Shown piece by piece: positions 8,817-17,055 of a stretch of DNA of 64,000 bases. The notes beneath the pieces are model-generated. The model was given only the letters and a program-made list of their open reading frames with translations. It was not told the origin of the DNA and did not search any database. The stretch comes from Gallionella sp. (GTDB lineage Bacteria > Pseudomonadota > Gammaproteobacteria > Burkholderiales > Gallionellaceae): positions 1-64,000 of the forward strand of contig JAQTTY010000001.1 of assembly GCA_028710525.1 (NCBI GenBank). The letters are read 5' to 3'. The position numbers and the translations under genes were made by a program. Numbering within the stretch: position 1 is the first letter of the stretch; each line of letters starts with the position of its first letter.

Positions 8817-9566
8817 TTAAGGTTTGCCGCACACCGAGCAACTCGGGTCGCGGCTTAGCTTCATGTCGCGGATGCGCATATCGAGTGCAGCCACGGTGAG
8901 TAAGCGACCGGACAGTCCCGTATCAATACCCAGCAATAGCTTGAGAGCCTCGGCGGCTTGCAGTGTGCCTATGATGCCGACCAGCGGCGCGAACACGCCG
9001 GTGGTGGCACAGCGCAGTTCCTGCGCCAAGCTGTCTTCAGGGTAGAGGCAGTTGTAGCAGGGTGCGTCCATTTTACGAAAATCGAACACCGAGGCTTGGC
9101 CGGAGAACTGTATCGCCGCGCCCGATACTAGTGGTTTGTGCAGTGCGTGGCAGGCGCGGTTGATGGCGTAACGTGTGTCGAAGTTGTCGGAACAATCCAG
9201 CACCACATCGTGCGCAGCGATGAGTTCATGCAAACGTGCCGCATCGGCGCGTATCGCCAGCGGAACACAATCGATCTCGGGATTGATGCTGCGCAGCGTG
9301 GCACAGGCAGAATCGACTTTGTTCGTGCCCACCGCATTGCTGTGGTGCGCGATCTGGCGTTGCAGATTACTCATATCTACGGTGTCGTGGTCACATAGTG
9401 TGAGTCGTCCCACACCGCTGGCGGCCAGATACAAGGAAGCGGGCGAACCGAGTCCGCCTAGTCCAATGATGAGCGTTTTACTGTTTAACAGACGCTGTTG
9501 TCCTTCGATGCCGATCTCGTCGAGCAGGATGTGACGGCTATAGCGTAGGAGTTGTTGGTCGTTCAT
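8817..9566 (-). CDS. moeB: MoeB/ThiF-family adenylyltransferase
   Basis: This 249-residue E1-like enzyme adenylates the C-terminal Gly-Gly of a ubiquitin-like sulfur carrier (MoaD or ThiS). It shows the nucleotide-binding GLGGLGSP near residue 36, the arginine-rich NLQRQI, a LDCSDNFDTRY segment and two zinc CxxC pairs (CYNC near 170, CSVC at the C-terminus). It has no rhodanese domain. MoeB and ThiF cannot be told apart by eye; gene order with gpmI, envC and ctpA is the usual betaproteobacterial moeB setting. It is the last gene of that minus-strand run. Confidence 0.88.
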   Translation of the reverse strand: MNDQQLLRYSRHILLDEIGIEGQQRLLNSKTLIIGLGGLGSPASLYLAASGVGRLTLCDHDTVDMSNLQRQIAHHSNAVGTNKVDSACATLRSINPEIDCVPLAIRADAARLHELIAAHDVVLDCSDNFDTRYAINRACHALHKPLVSGAAIQFSGQASVFDFRKMDAPCYNCLYPEDSLAQELRCATTGVFAPLVGIIGTLQAAEALKLLLGIDTGLSGRLLTVAALDMRIRDMKLSRDPSCSVCGKP

Positions 9567-9631
9567 AGGGAATCAAAGACACACAGCGCGACGCATTATT
9601 TTGCGGGCGCGCTGAGTATCATGCGGAAACT

Positions 9632-10039
9632 TCATTTGTAGTGGCGTAGTTCGGGGGGGGTAGTCTCGTCACGGTCGCCATGAAGATGTTGATCGTAGGC
9701 CTTGATGAAGATTTCCTTCTCGCGCTTCTTGGTGGGATGGTCGGGCACGTCCATATTGTGTAACTCGGTGTCTTCGCAGTAATGCACAACTTGGCGCGCG
9801 ATGCGATGCATCATGCTGTTATCCAGCACGAAGCCTTGTGCCACCAGGGCGCGTTCGAAACCCGCCATGGTGTAGTCCTCAAGGCTGTAGCAGATCAGCA
9901 GGGTATTAGGCTTGTCGCCATGCTGCACCTTGCATGACTCCAGCCCAGCCAGCAGCTCGTAAGCCTTGTCCACCTGGTCTGGTGGCTCACTGGCAAATAC
10001 GAGTTCGCGTTGCTTCTGCATGTCACATGGATTGATCAT
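9632..10039 (-). CDS. Hypothetical protein between ctpA and moeB
   Basis: This is a 135-residue soluble protein with no signal peptide or membrane segment. GAGGG lies four bases before ATG 10039. The first 75 residues (RELVFASEPPDQVDKAYELL, then KPNTLLICYSLEDYTM) alternate strand and helix in a way that resembles a small ferredoxin-like fold such as the heavy-metal-associated module, but without its CxxC. The C-terminal half is rich in His, Asp and Lys. I do not recognise a named family. Its place between a periplasmic protease and moeB gives no firm clue. Confidence 0.75.
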   Translation of the reverse strand: MINPCDMQKQRELVFASEPPDQVDKAYELLAGLESCKVQHGDKPNTLLICYSLEDYTMAGFERALVAQGFVLDNSMMHRIARQVVHYCEDTELHNMDVPDHPTKKREKEIFIKAYDQHLHGDRDETTPPELRHYK

Positions 10040-10063
10040 GATGCCCTCGCCATTGTGTATCGC

Positions 10064-11452
10064 TTATCTACCGTGCAGTATCTGCATGCCCTTGAGCAGA
10101 TTCACCGCTTGATTCAATTGGTAATCGTTCTTGGAACCGAACTCTGCGGGCGCAGCCTTGTTTGCTTCACCTTTGCTGTCCTTAACTGGTGCGGCTTGTC
10201 TGCTGCCCGGCTTGTCTTCGGCCTGAGTGTCATTGGTCAGATGTTTATCCAAATCAGCCTCGCGCAGGCGGAAAGCGTTCTCCAGATCACTGGTGGACGG
10301 ATCTTCTACCAAGATGTCCGGCACGATGCCCTTGGCCTGTATGGAACGACCACTAGGGGTGTAGTAACGCGCTGTGGTCAGCTTCACTGCAGTATTGTTG
10401 CCCAAAGGTAAGATGGTCTGCACCGAACCCTTGCCGAATGATTGGGTACCCATGATGACAGCACGCTTGTGGTCTTGCAGTGCACCCGCGACGATCTCTG
10501 ATGCGGAGGCTGAGCCACCGTTCACCAGTACCACCATAGGCACGCTCTTCACAGCTTCGGGCAGATCTTTCAGATAGTCGTCCTTGCCGCTGTTGCGTAG
10601 GTAGTTCTCAGGGTTAGCGGTGAGGCGCATCTTGGCATCATCGGTGCGGCCATCGGTATAGACCACCAAGGCATCTTTGTTCAAGAAGGCAGCAGAAACG
10701 CCGACTGCACCGGTCAGCAGACCGCCCGGATCGTTACGCAGGTCGAGTACCAGACCTTTCATTTCGCCTTTGTTCTCTTTGAACAGCTTTTGCAAAGAAG
10801 TAGAAAGGTTCTCGCCGGTATGCTCTTGGAACTGGGTGATACGCACGAAGGCGTAGCCGGGCTCTAGCAGCTTGGCTTTCACGCTCTGTACCTTGATGAC
10901 GGCGCGCGTAACTTTGATGATGAGGGGTTTGGCCTCGTTCTTACGCACGATGGTCAGGGCGATCTGGCTGCCCGGTTTGCCGCGCATACGCTTAACTGCA
11001 TCGTTCAGGCTCAGGCCTTTGACCAGTGTGTCATCCAGTTTGATGATCAGATCGCCACTCTTTACGCCAGCGATGAAGGCGGGTGTGTCCTCGATAGGGG
11101 AGATGACCTTGACCAAGCCGTCTTCCATGCCGACTTCTATACCTAAACCGCCGAATTCACCCTGAGTGCTGGATTGCAGCTCTTTGAATGCATCTGCATC
11201 CAGATAGGCGGAATGTGGATCCAAGCCGCTCACCATGCCGTTGATGGCTTGCGTGATGAGGGTTTTGTCGGCGACAGGCTCCACGTAGTCGCTTTTGATG
11301 CGACCGAATACATCGGAGAAAGCACGCAACTCTTCGACTGGCAAAGTGGTCATGACGGAGTCTTTCTCCGCGACCGCAGTGAAGTGTATGGTCAGCGCAA
11401 CGCCGGTGAACATACCCAATCCGATCAAGCCTATCTTTTCTAAACGACGCAT
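10064..11452 (-). CDS. ctpA: Carboxyl-terminal processing protease (S41)
   Basis: This 462-residue periplasmic serine protease is anchored by an N-terminal hydrophobic segment (about 7-27). It has a PDZ domain (about 100-180, with GGLGIEVG and the GDLIIKLDD loop) and the S41 catalytic core. NGGSASASEI holds the nucleophile (Ser316) and QSFGKGSV the base (Lys341), the Ser-Lys dyad spacing of 25 seen in Tsp. The C-terminal 60 residues are low-complexity and charged. The family trims proteins involved in cell-wall growth, consistent with envC next to it. Confidence 0.93.
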   Translation of the reverse strand: MRRLEKIGLIGLGMFTGVALTIHFTAVAEKDSVMTTLPVEELRAFSDVFGRIKSDYVEPVADKTLITQAINGMVSGLDPHSAYLDADAFKELQSSTQGEFGGLGIEVGMEDGLVKVISPIEDTPAFIAGVKSGDLIIKLDDTLVKGLSLNDAVKRMRGKPGSQIALTIVRKNEAKPLIIKVTRAVIKVQSVKAKLLEPGYAFVRITQFQEHTGENLSTSLQKLFKENKGEMKGLVLDLRNDPGGLLTGAVGVSAAFLNKDALVVYTDGRTDDAKMRLTANPENYLRNSGKDDYLKDLPEAVKSVPMVVLVNGGSASASEIVAGALQDHKRAVIMGTQSFGKGSVQTILPLGNNTAVKLTTARYYTPSGRSIQAKGIVPDILVEDPSTSDLENAFRLREADLDKHLTNDTQAEDKPGSRQAAPVKDSKGEANKAAPAEFGSKNDYQLNQAVNLLKGMQILHGR

Positions 11453-11471
11453 GTACTTTTCATCCTAATGA

Positions 11472-12644
11472 TTATTTCGTGGCCAGCCACTTGAGGGGAT
11501 CCAGCGGCTTACTTTGCAGACGCAGTTCAAAGTATAAACCGGAATCTTCATTACCGCCGCTGTTGCCTACGGTTGCAATGGTGTCTCCGCCGCGCAACTC
11601 GTCTCCAACCTGCTTATAGAGTGTCTCGTTGTCGCCGTACAAGCTCATATAGCCCTTGCCGTGATCGATGATAAGAAGGTTGCCGAAGCCGCGCAGCCAG
11701 TCGGCGAACACTACCCGACCAGCGGCGATCGCCTTGACTGGCTGGCCGGTTGCGGCGCGCACAAAGATACCTTTCCATTGCACGGTGCTGTCGGGACGAG
11801 TATCGCCAAAGCGATTGGTGATGTCGCCGCGAACTGGGATGGTGAGTTTGCCTTTGAGTTTGTCGAAGGGTCGGCCGTCGTAGCGGTTATCAGGCAACTT
11901 GTCATTGCGGAAGATGGACTTGGATTTGGGTTGCGCCAGCATCTTGGTGATCTGTTCCACCAATTGTGCGAGGCGGTTCTCATCGCGCTGTAGCCTGTGT
12001 ATCTCGCGGCGCTGGCTGCGCAGCTGCAAAGATATCTTCTTCAGCATCTGCTGGCGTTGTTGCTGGCGTTGCTGCAGAGACTGTTGTTGCGACTTCTGTT
12101 CAGACTGTAGCGTGGCGAGTTCGCTGCGTTGCTCGCGGGTCGACTCGCTGAGTGCGTTGATTTTGCGCAGGTTGGCGCGCATGTTGTTGAGCCAGTTAGC
12201 ACGATTGCGAGCGATGTAGCGGTAATACTGCACATCGCGCGCGACCTGATTGGGATCCTGATTGCTCAGCAACAGCTTGGCATATTCCTGTTGCCCGCCT
12301 AGGTATTGCTGGTAGAGCAAGCGTCCCAGCAATACCTGCTGACCGGCCATGCTGGTAGAGAGTTGCTGTTGTTGTGATTGCAGTATGTTGAGCTTGTTGT
12401 CGGCGATGCGCTGTTCAGTTGAGATAGCCGCGAGTTTGCGATTGACGTCGCTGATAGCACGTTCCGATTCGCGCAAGGCATCGGCCGCCTCGGCCTTGGA
12501 CTCGCTAGTCTTGTCCATGTCACGCTGCATCTCTGCGATGCGTGAGCGCAGATTCTCCAATTCCTCCTGCTGTCCGGCCTGCACGCTACCGGCCAAAGCC
12601 AGTAGTGTCATAAAAAGAAGGCTGGAGCGCAGCAGTCGTGTCAC
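11472..12644 (-). CDS. envC: EnvC-like murein hydrolase activator (degenerate LytM)
   Basis: This 390-residue exported protein has a signal peptide (1-23), two long coiled-coil stretches (about 24-115 and 160-250, Gln-rich) and a C-terminal M23/LytM domain (about 268-388). The zinc ligands of active LytM enzymes are missing: where HxxxD and HxH are expected there are KGIFVRA and LYFELR. This is the pattern of EnvC, which does not cut peptidoglycan itself but switches on amidases AmiA and AmiB at the division site, together with FtsEX. Its ATG overlaps the gpmI stop (12641-12644). Confidence 0.9.
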   Translation of the reverse strand: MTRLLRSSLLFMTLLALAGSVQAGQQEELENLRSRIAEMQRDMDKTSESKAEAADALRESERAISDVNRKLAAISTEQRIADNKLNILQSQQQQLSTSMAGQQVLLGRLLYQQYLGGQQEYAKLLLSNQDPNQVARDVQYYRYIARNRANWLNNMRANLRKINALSESTREQRSELATLQSEQKSQQQSLQQRQQQRQQMLKKISLQLRSQRREIHRLQRDENRLAQLVEQITKMLAQPKSKSIFRNDKLPDNRYDGRPFDKLKGKLTIPVRGDITNRFGDTRPDSTVQWKGIFVRAATGQPVKAIAAGRVVFADWLRGFGNLLIIDHGKGYMSLYGDNETLYKQVGDELRGGDTIATVGNSGGNEDSGLYFELRLQSKPLDPLKWLATK

Positions 12645-14179
12645 TGGAAATCGATCAGGCTATGACCAGTCATCTCTTCCGGTTTGGGCAGACCCATCAT
12701 ATAGAGCAGGGTGGGCGCAAGATCGCGCAAGGCTCCGGTGCCGGCCACTTTGGCTGGGCGGCCGACATAGACGAAGGGCACCAAATTCAAAGTGTGAGCG
12801 GTATGAGCTTGATGGGTGGAGTGATCTATCATCTGCTCGGCATTGCCATGGTCGGCAGTGAGGATGACTTCGCCGCCTATAGATTTCATGGCTTCGACCA
12901 CGCGACCGATACACACGTCCAGCGTTTCGATGGCCTTGGTCGCTGCGGCCATGTCGCCGCTGTGGCCGACCATGTCACCGTTAGCATAGTTACAAATGAT
13001 GTTCTGGTATTGACGTGACAAGATGGCTTCCACCAGCTTGTCGGTCACTTCATAGGCACTCATCTCGGGCTGAAGATCATAGGTCGCCACTTTTGGGGAC
13101 GGCACGAGAATGCGGTCTTCACCGGGATAGGGTTGTTCCTTACCGCCGTTCATAAAGTAGGTCACATGCGCGTACTTCTCGGTCTCGGCGATACGCAGTT
13201 GCTTGAGTTTGAGATTGGATAAGTACTCGCCTAGAGTGTTGTGGATGGACTCGGCGCGATAGGCGCAGGGTTGCTTGAAGTCCTCGCCGTAGCTGCTCAA
13301 GGTAGTGACGTTGGCCAGCTTGGGGAAATACTTGCGGGCGAAGTCGTCGAAGTTGGTATCGCACAGTGCGCGAGTGATCTCGCGCGCACGGTCGGCACGG
13401 AAGTTCATGAATATCAGCGTGTCGCCGTCATTCATACGTATCGCCTTTTGTCCTGAGGGGGTGACGCTGGTGGCTTGCACGAACTCGTCGTTCTCGCCGC
13501 GCGCATAGGCTTGCTCCAATGCTTCTTGCGCCGAGGTCGCGCTAAATGCGCCTACGCCTTGAGTAATGACATCATAGGCAGTAACGACGCGTTCCCAGCG
13601 GTTGTCTCTGTCCATAGCGAAGAAGCGACCCGTTACGGTGGCGATCTGTCCCACGCCTAACTTGTCGCACAGCGTTTGCAGCGCAAGCAAAGAAGGGCCC
13701 GCACTCTTAGGTGGCGTGTCGCGACCATCTAGGAAAGCGTGCAGATAGATTTTTTTCAGGCCTGCTTTGGCCGCCATCTCCAGCATCGCGTAGATGTGGT
13801 TCTCGTGGCTGTGTACGCCCCCGGCCGAGAGCAGCCCCATGATGTGCAGTGCGCTACCGTTGTCTTGTGCGGTCTTGATCGCGCCGCGCAAGGCGGGGTT
13901 CACGAAGAACTGACCTTCTTCTATCTCCACGTCGATACGACTGATGTCTTGATAGACCACGCGGCCCGCACCGATGTTGAGATGACCAACCTCGGAGTTA
14001 CCCATCTGATTTGTGGGTAAGCCCACAGATTTCTCCGAAGCGTTGATCAGGGTGTGGGGGTGGTCGCGCCACAGCCCGTCCCAATTGGGTTTGTGCGCGG
14101 CGGCGATGGCGTTGTAATCGGTGTCTTCACGATAGCCGAAGCCGTCCAAGATAATCAGTAAAACAGGAGTGATGTTCAT
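12641..14179 (-). CDS. gpmI: 2,3-bisphosphoglycerate-independent phosphoglycerate mutase
   Basis: This 512-residue glycolytic enzyme interconverts 3- and 2-phosphoglycerate using a phosphoserine intermediate and manganese. The N-terminal LDGFG (Asp12), the nucleophile Ser62 in QMGNSEVGH, HAFLDGRDTPP, and the C-terminal metal ligands LTADHGNAE and DHSTHQAHT are all present. The length is typical. It is the first gene of a minus-strand run with envC, ctpA, a hypothetical gene and moeB, and is divergent from arsR. The 85-base gap upstream is shared with that operon. Confidence 0.96.
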   Translation of the reverse strand: MNITPVLLIILDGFGYREDTDYNAIAAAHKPNWDGLWRDHPHTLINASEKSVGLPTNQMGNSEVGHLNIGAGRVVYQDISRIDVEIEEGQFFVNPALRGAIKTAQDNGSALHIMGLLSAGGVHSHENHIYAMLEMAAKAGLKKIYLHAFLDGRDTPPKSAGPSLLALQTLCDKLGVGQIATVTGRFFAMDRDNRWERVVTAYDVITQGVGAFSATSAQEALEQAYARGENDEFVQATSVTPSGQKAIRMNDGDTLIFMNFRADRAREITRALCDTNFDDFARKYFPKLANVTTLSSYGEDFKQPCAYRAESIHNTLGEYLSNLKLKQLRIAETEKYAHVTYFMNGGKEQPYPGEDRILVPSPKVATYDLQPEMSAYEVTDKLVEAILSRQYQNIICNYANGDMVGHSGDMAAATKAIETLDVCIGRVVEAMKSIGGEVILTADHGNAEQMIDHSTHQAHTAHTLNLVPFVYVGRPAKVAGTGALRDLAPTLLYMMGLPKPEEMTGHSLIDFQ

Positions 14180-14186
14180 CAGGTAA

Positions 14187-14198
14187 ACTAATATTAGT
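14187..14198. promoter_or_regulatory. Palindrome ACTAATATTAGT between gpmI and arsR
   Basis: This perfect 12-base palindrome contains CTAAT and ATTAG half-sites like those of the operator-like repeat at 14587-14610. It lies 66 bases before the arsR start and only eight bases from the gpmI start. It could be an autoregulatory site for the ArsR-family repressor or part of the gpmI leader. Confidence 0.35.
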
Positions 14199-14264
14199 GA
14201 TCGATAATTTCGAGTGCGCTATTTTAGCCGATTTCGACACTAATTTTTAAGCACAGAGGTTTAT

Positions 14265-14567
14265 ATGCAATATCCAGTGATAGATCGTGAACAAGATATC
14301 CAGCAGGCCGCACAGGCGATCAAGGCCATGGCGCATCCTTTGCGATTGCGCATCTTATGTCTGCTAGGCGACCAAGAAGTGAGTGTGCAGGACATCGTCG
14401 AGCATGTTGGTACTTCACAAAGCAATATCTCTCAGCACCTTGCCATATTGCGTGACAAGGGTGTGTTGGCGACGCGTAAAGAAGCCAATTTCGTCTACTA
14501 CCGCATCAACGACCCGCGCACCTTGAAGCTAGTGGGATTGATGCGCGAGGTTTTCTGCAGCAACTGA
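14265..14567 (+). CDS. ArsR-family dithiol repressor, BigR/SqrR-like
   Basis: This 100-residue winged-helix repressor has its recognition helix in VGTSQSNISQHLAILRDKGV. Only two cysteines occur: Cys32 in RILCLLGD and Cys98 in the C-terminal REVFCSN. Their spacing of 66 and their positions in alpha2 and at the C-terminus equal those of SqrR (Cys41/Cys107) and BigR (Cys42/Cys108), which form a disulfide or polysulfide bridge with reactive sulfur and release DNA. The metal-binding CVC of arsenic sensors is absent. It opens an operon with sqr, supporting a sulfide-sensing role. The sensing function is inferred, not shown. Confidence 0.88.
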   Translation: MQYPVIDREQDIQQAAQAIKAMAHPLRLRILCLLGDQEVSVQDIVEHVGTSQSNISQHLAILRDKGVLATRKEANFVYYRINDPRTLKLVGLMREVFCSN

Positions 14568-14571
14568 AAAG

Positions 14572-14610
14572 TTGTTGTTTTGGCATATGTATTAGTATAT
14601 TCTAATACAT
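14572..14610 (+). promoter_or_regulatory. Promoter with operator-like inverted repeat before the adaptor gene
   Basis: A perfect inverted repeat, ATGTATTAG and CTAATACAT (14587-14595 and 14602-14610), is separated by six bases, TATATT. Those six bases make a good -10 box, with TTGTTG (14572-14577) 18 bases upstream as a -35 candidate. A repressor bound to the repeat would cover the -10 box. It sits between arsR and the adaptor gene, 28 bases before the latter. ATTAG/CTAAT half-sites are compatible with ArsR-family binding. Confidence 0.65.
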
Positions 14611-14637
14611 TGTATTGATGAATTTGGGGTTGAATAT

Positions 14638-15654
14638 ATGAAGATCACATGGATGGTTTATGGTCTGCTGGGCGTTGCGCTGGGTGCGCAAGCTGAGTCT
14701 TTGGCGGTGGCGCCAGTGGAGTATCGCGAGGTTGCGCAGACGTATACCGCTGAAGGTCTGGTAGAGGCGACGCGGTCATCGACCGTGTCCGCGCAGATAT
14801 CCGGCCGCGTCAAAGAGATCCTGTTCGATGTGGGCGATCGCGTGAAGCCCGGCCAGATGATATTGCGTATCGATGAGCGCGAAGCGGCCCAGGCATTGGC
14901 AGGTAGTCAGGCGCAACAGGCGCAAGCTCAGGCTAGTTTACAGAACGCCAAATCTACCTATGAACGCGCCAAGCAGATGTTTGCGCAGAAGTTCATCAGC
15001 CAAGCCGCCTTGGATAAGGCACAAGCTGACTATCAGGTGGCAGTCGGTCAGGCTGCGGCCAGTACCGCAGGCGCGAATCAAGCCAGCCTGACCCATGCAT
15101 ATACGACAGTCATTGCACCTTATGGTGGTGTGGTAGCAGCTCGACATGTAGAAGTAGGCGAGATGGTGATGCCAGGTAAGCCCTTGATGACAGGCTTCGA
15201 TCCTTCCGAGATGCGCGTCATCGTGAGTGTGCCGCAATACAAATTGGCCGAAATCGGCAAGAAGCCCGAAGTGATGGTGGAGTTACCTACATTGAACCGT
15301 TATATCAAGGCTGCAAGCACCAAGGTTCAGCCGCTTGCGGATGCACGTACCCACGGCACCGAGGCACGCATCTATCTGCCAGCGAACGAGGAAGGCATCT
15401 ATCCCGGCATGTTCGTGCGCGCTCATTTCGTGGTGGGCAAGGTTAAGAAATTGATGGTTCCGGCCAGCGCGGTGTTGCGCCGTAGCGAAGTGGTTGCAGT
15501 GTATGTGGTTGATGCAAATGGGGCGACGACGTTGCGTCAGGTAAGACTGGGCGAAACGAGTACAGATGGTGGCGTAGAAGTATTAGCGGGATTAAATGCA
15601 GGAGAGCGAGTCGCTCTTGATCCAGTTAAAGCCGGCATGGTGGGCAGGCAGTAA
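14638..15654 (+). CDS. RND efflux periplasmic adaptor (membrane fusion protein)
   Basis: This 338-residue exported protein has a signal peptide (1-19, LGAQA cut). It shows the split lipoyl/barrel-sandwich halves (SGRVKEILFDVGDRVKPGQ near 55-75, and YGGVVAARHVEVGEMVMPG near 160), a short Ala/Gln-rich helical hairpin between them (about 85-145), a beta-barrel and a membrane-proximal domain. It bridges the inner-membrane RND pump encoded two genes on to an outer-membrane channel. It is preceded by the operator-like repeat. At 338 residues it is on the short side for the family. No cargo-specific feature such as a metal-binding His or Met cluster is visible. Confidence 0.9.
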   Translation: MKITWMVYGLLGVALGAQAESLAVAPVEYREVAQTYTAEGLVEATRSSTVSAQISGRVKEILFDVGDRVKPGQMILRIDEREAAQALAGSQAQQAQAQASLQNAKSTYERAKQMFAQKFISQAALDKAQADYQVAVGQAAASTAGANQASLTHAYTTVIAPYGGVVAARHVEVGEMVMPGKPLMTGFDPSEMRVIVSVPQYKLAEIGKKPEVMVELPTLNRYIKAASTKVQPLADARTHGTEARIYLPANEEGIYPGMFVRAHFVVGKVKKLMVPASAVLRRSEVVAVYVVDANGATTLRQVRLGETSTDGGVEVLAGLNAGERVALDPVKAGMVGRQ

Positions 15655-15689
15655 ACAGGGTAGCTAATCAAACTTGGGAGAGTAGAACA

Positions 15690-16961
15690 ATGGCACATAT
15701 CGTAATTATGGGCGCGGGCATCGGCGGCATGCCGATGGCGTATGAGATGAAAGAAAAGATCCGCAAGGCGGATAAGGTGACGGTGATCTCGAACACAGAG
15801 AATTTCCACTTCGTCCCTTCCAATCCTTGGGTGGGCGTGAAATGGCGCGACCGTGAAGATATCGAATTCGGCGTGCGTCCTTATCTGGAACGCAAGGGCA
15901 TCAACTTCATCTCTACCGGTGTGAAGCGTGTACACCCCGAGAACAATCGCTTGGAATTGAACGATGGCTCATTGGTCGATTACGATTTTCTGGTTATCGC
16001 AACCGGTCCGAAGCTGGCATTCGACGAAATCGAAGGTCTAGGCCCACATGGCGGTTTTACGCATTCAGTCTGCCACGTGGACCATGCGATGAAGTCACAT
16101 GATATGTGGGATCGCTTTGCTAAAGAACCCGGCCCGATCGTGATCGGTGCGGTGCAGGGTGCATCATGCTTCGGCCCAGCCTACGAATATGCGTTTACGA
16201 TCGAGACCGACTTACGTCGCCGCCGTATCCGTCATGAGGTGCCTATGACCTTCGTAACTTCCGAACCATACATCGGCCACCTCGGTCTGGGTGGTGTGGG
16301 TGACTCCAAGGGCTTGCTGGAATCTGCGATGCGCGAGAAGCACATCAAGTGGATTTGTAATGCCAAAGTGGATCGTATCGAAGAAGGCAAGATGTTCGTC
16401 ACCGAGTTCGACGATATGGGCAAGGAAAAACAGAAGCATGAAGTGCCATTTGCTTACAGCATGATGTTGCCAGCGTTCAAGGGTGTGGATGCGGTGTTCG
16501 GTATCGAAGGTCTGACCAATCCTCGCGGCTTTATCATCGTGGATGAGCATCAGCGTAATCCTAAGTTCAAGAACGTCTACGCGGTCGGCGTGTGTATCGC
16601 CATCCCGCCTGTGGAAAAGACACCTGTGCCTATCGGTACGCCTAAGACTGGCTACATGATCGAGTCTATGGTTACTGCGACTGCGCATAATATCCACTCT
16701 GAACTGATCGGCAATCCACCGACTAGCAAGGCGACTTGGAATACTGTGTGCTTGGCTGATTTTGGCGACACGGGTATGGCCTTTGTGGCTTTGCCGCAGA
16801 TTCCTCCACGCAACGTCAACTGGGTGTCGTCTGGTAAGTGGGTACACGTGGCCAAGATCGCATTCGAGAAGTACTTCATCCGTAAGATGAAGCGCGGTAC
16901 TTCCGAGCCTATGTACGAGAAGTTGACCATGAATGCGATGGGCATCACCAAGCTGAAGTAA
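15690..16961 (+). CDS. sqr: Sulfide:quinone oxidoreductase, type I-like
   Basis: This 423-residue peripheral membrane flavoprotein oxidises sulfide to polysulfide or zero-valent sulfur and passes electrons to quinone. The FAD site GAGIGGMPMAYE is at 8-19. Cys128 (HSVC), Cys160 (GASCFGPAYEY) and Cys354 (TWNTVCLAD) match the three redox cysteines of the Acidithiobacillus ferrooxidans enzyme (128, 160, 356) in position and context. The TPVPIGTPKTGYMIESM quinone/FAD region and the C-terminal amphipathic KYFIRKMKRGTSEPMYEK are also alike. GGGAGAG-type ribosome site. It sits inside an RND pump operon, an uncommon partner. Confidence 0.93.
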   Translation: MAHIVIMGAGIGGMPMAYEMKEKIRKADKVTVISNTENFHFVPSNPWVGVKWRDREDIEFGVRPYLERKGINFISTGVKRVHPENNRLELNDGSLVDYDFLVIATGPKLAFDEIEGLGPHGGFTHSVCHVDHAMKSHDMWDRFAKEPGPIVIGAVQGASCFGPAYEYAFTIETDLRRRRIRHEVPMTFVTSEPYIGHLGLGGVGDSKGLLESAMREKHIKWICNAKVDRIEEGKMFVTEFDDMGKEKQKHEVPFAYSMMLPAFKGVDAVFGIEGLTNPRGFIIVDEHQRNPKFKNVYAVGVCIAIPPVEKTPVPIGTPKTGYMIESMVTATAHNIHSELIGNPPTSKATWNTVCLADFGDTGMAFVALPQIPPRNVNWVSSGKWVHVAKIAFEKYFIRKMKRGTSEPMYEKLTMNAMGITKLK

Positions 16962-16982
16962 GCACCAGTAGCAAGATGCACG

Positions 16983-17014
16983 GGGATAGTGTCAGACATG
17001 CGTCGCTCTATCCC
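16983..17014 (+). terminator. Hairpin between sqr and the RND pump gene
   Basis: GGGATAG (16983-16989) pairs with CTATCCC (17008-17014), followed by TTT and, a few bases on, TTTTT. The seven-pair stem with an 18-base loop is weak as a terminator. It may reduce read-through or stabilise the upstream mRNA so that sqr is made in excess over the pump. Confidence 0.4.
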
Positions 17015-17055
17015 TTTACATTTTTGAAGCAGCATTAAGTTTTAGGAAAGTAGCC

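Noticed and set aside
11472-12644. envC product as an active M23 endopeptidase
   Set aside because: The zinc-binding HxxxD and HxH motifs are absent, so an activator role is more likely.
14265-14567. ArsR-family protein as an arsenic or zinc sensor
   Set aside because: The CVC arsenic site and the SmtB-type metal site are not visible, and no ars genes are nearby; sqr is in the operon instead.
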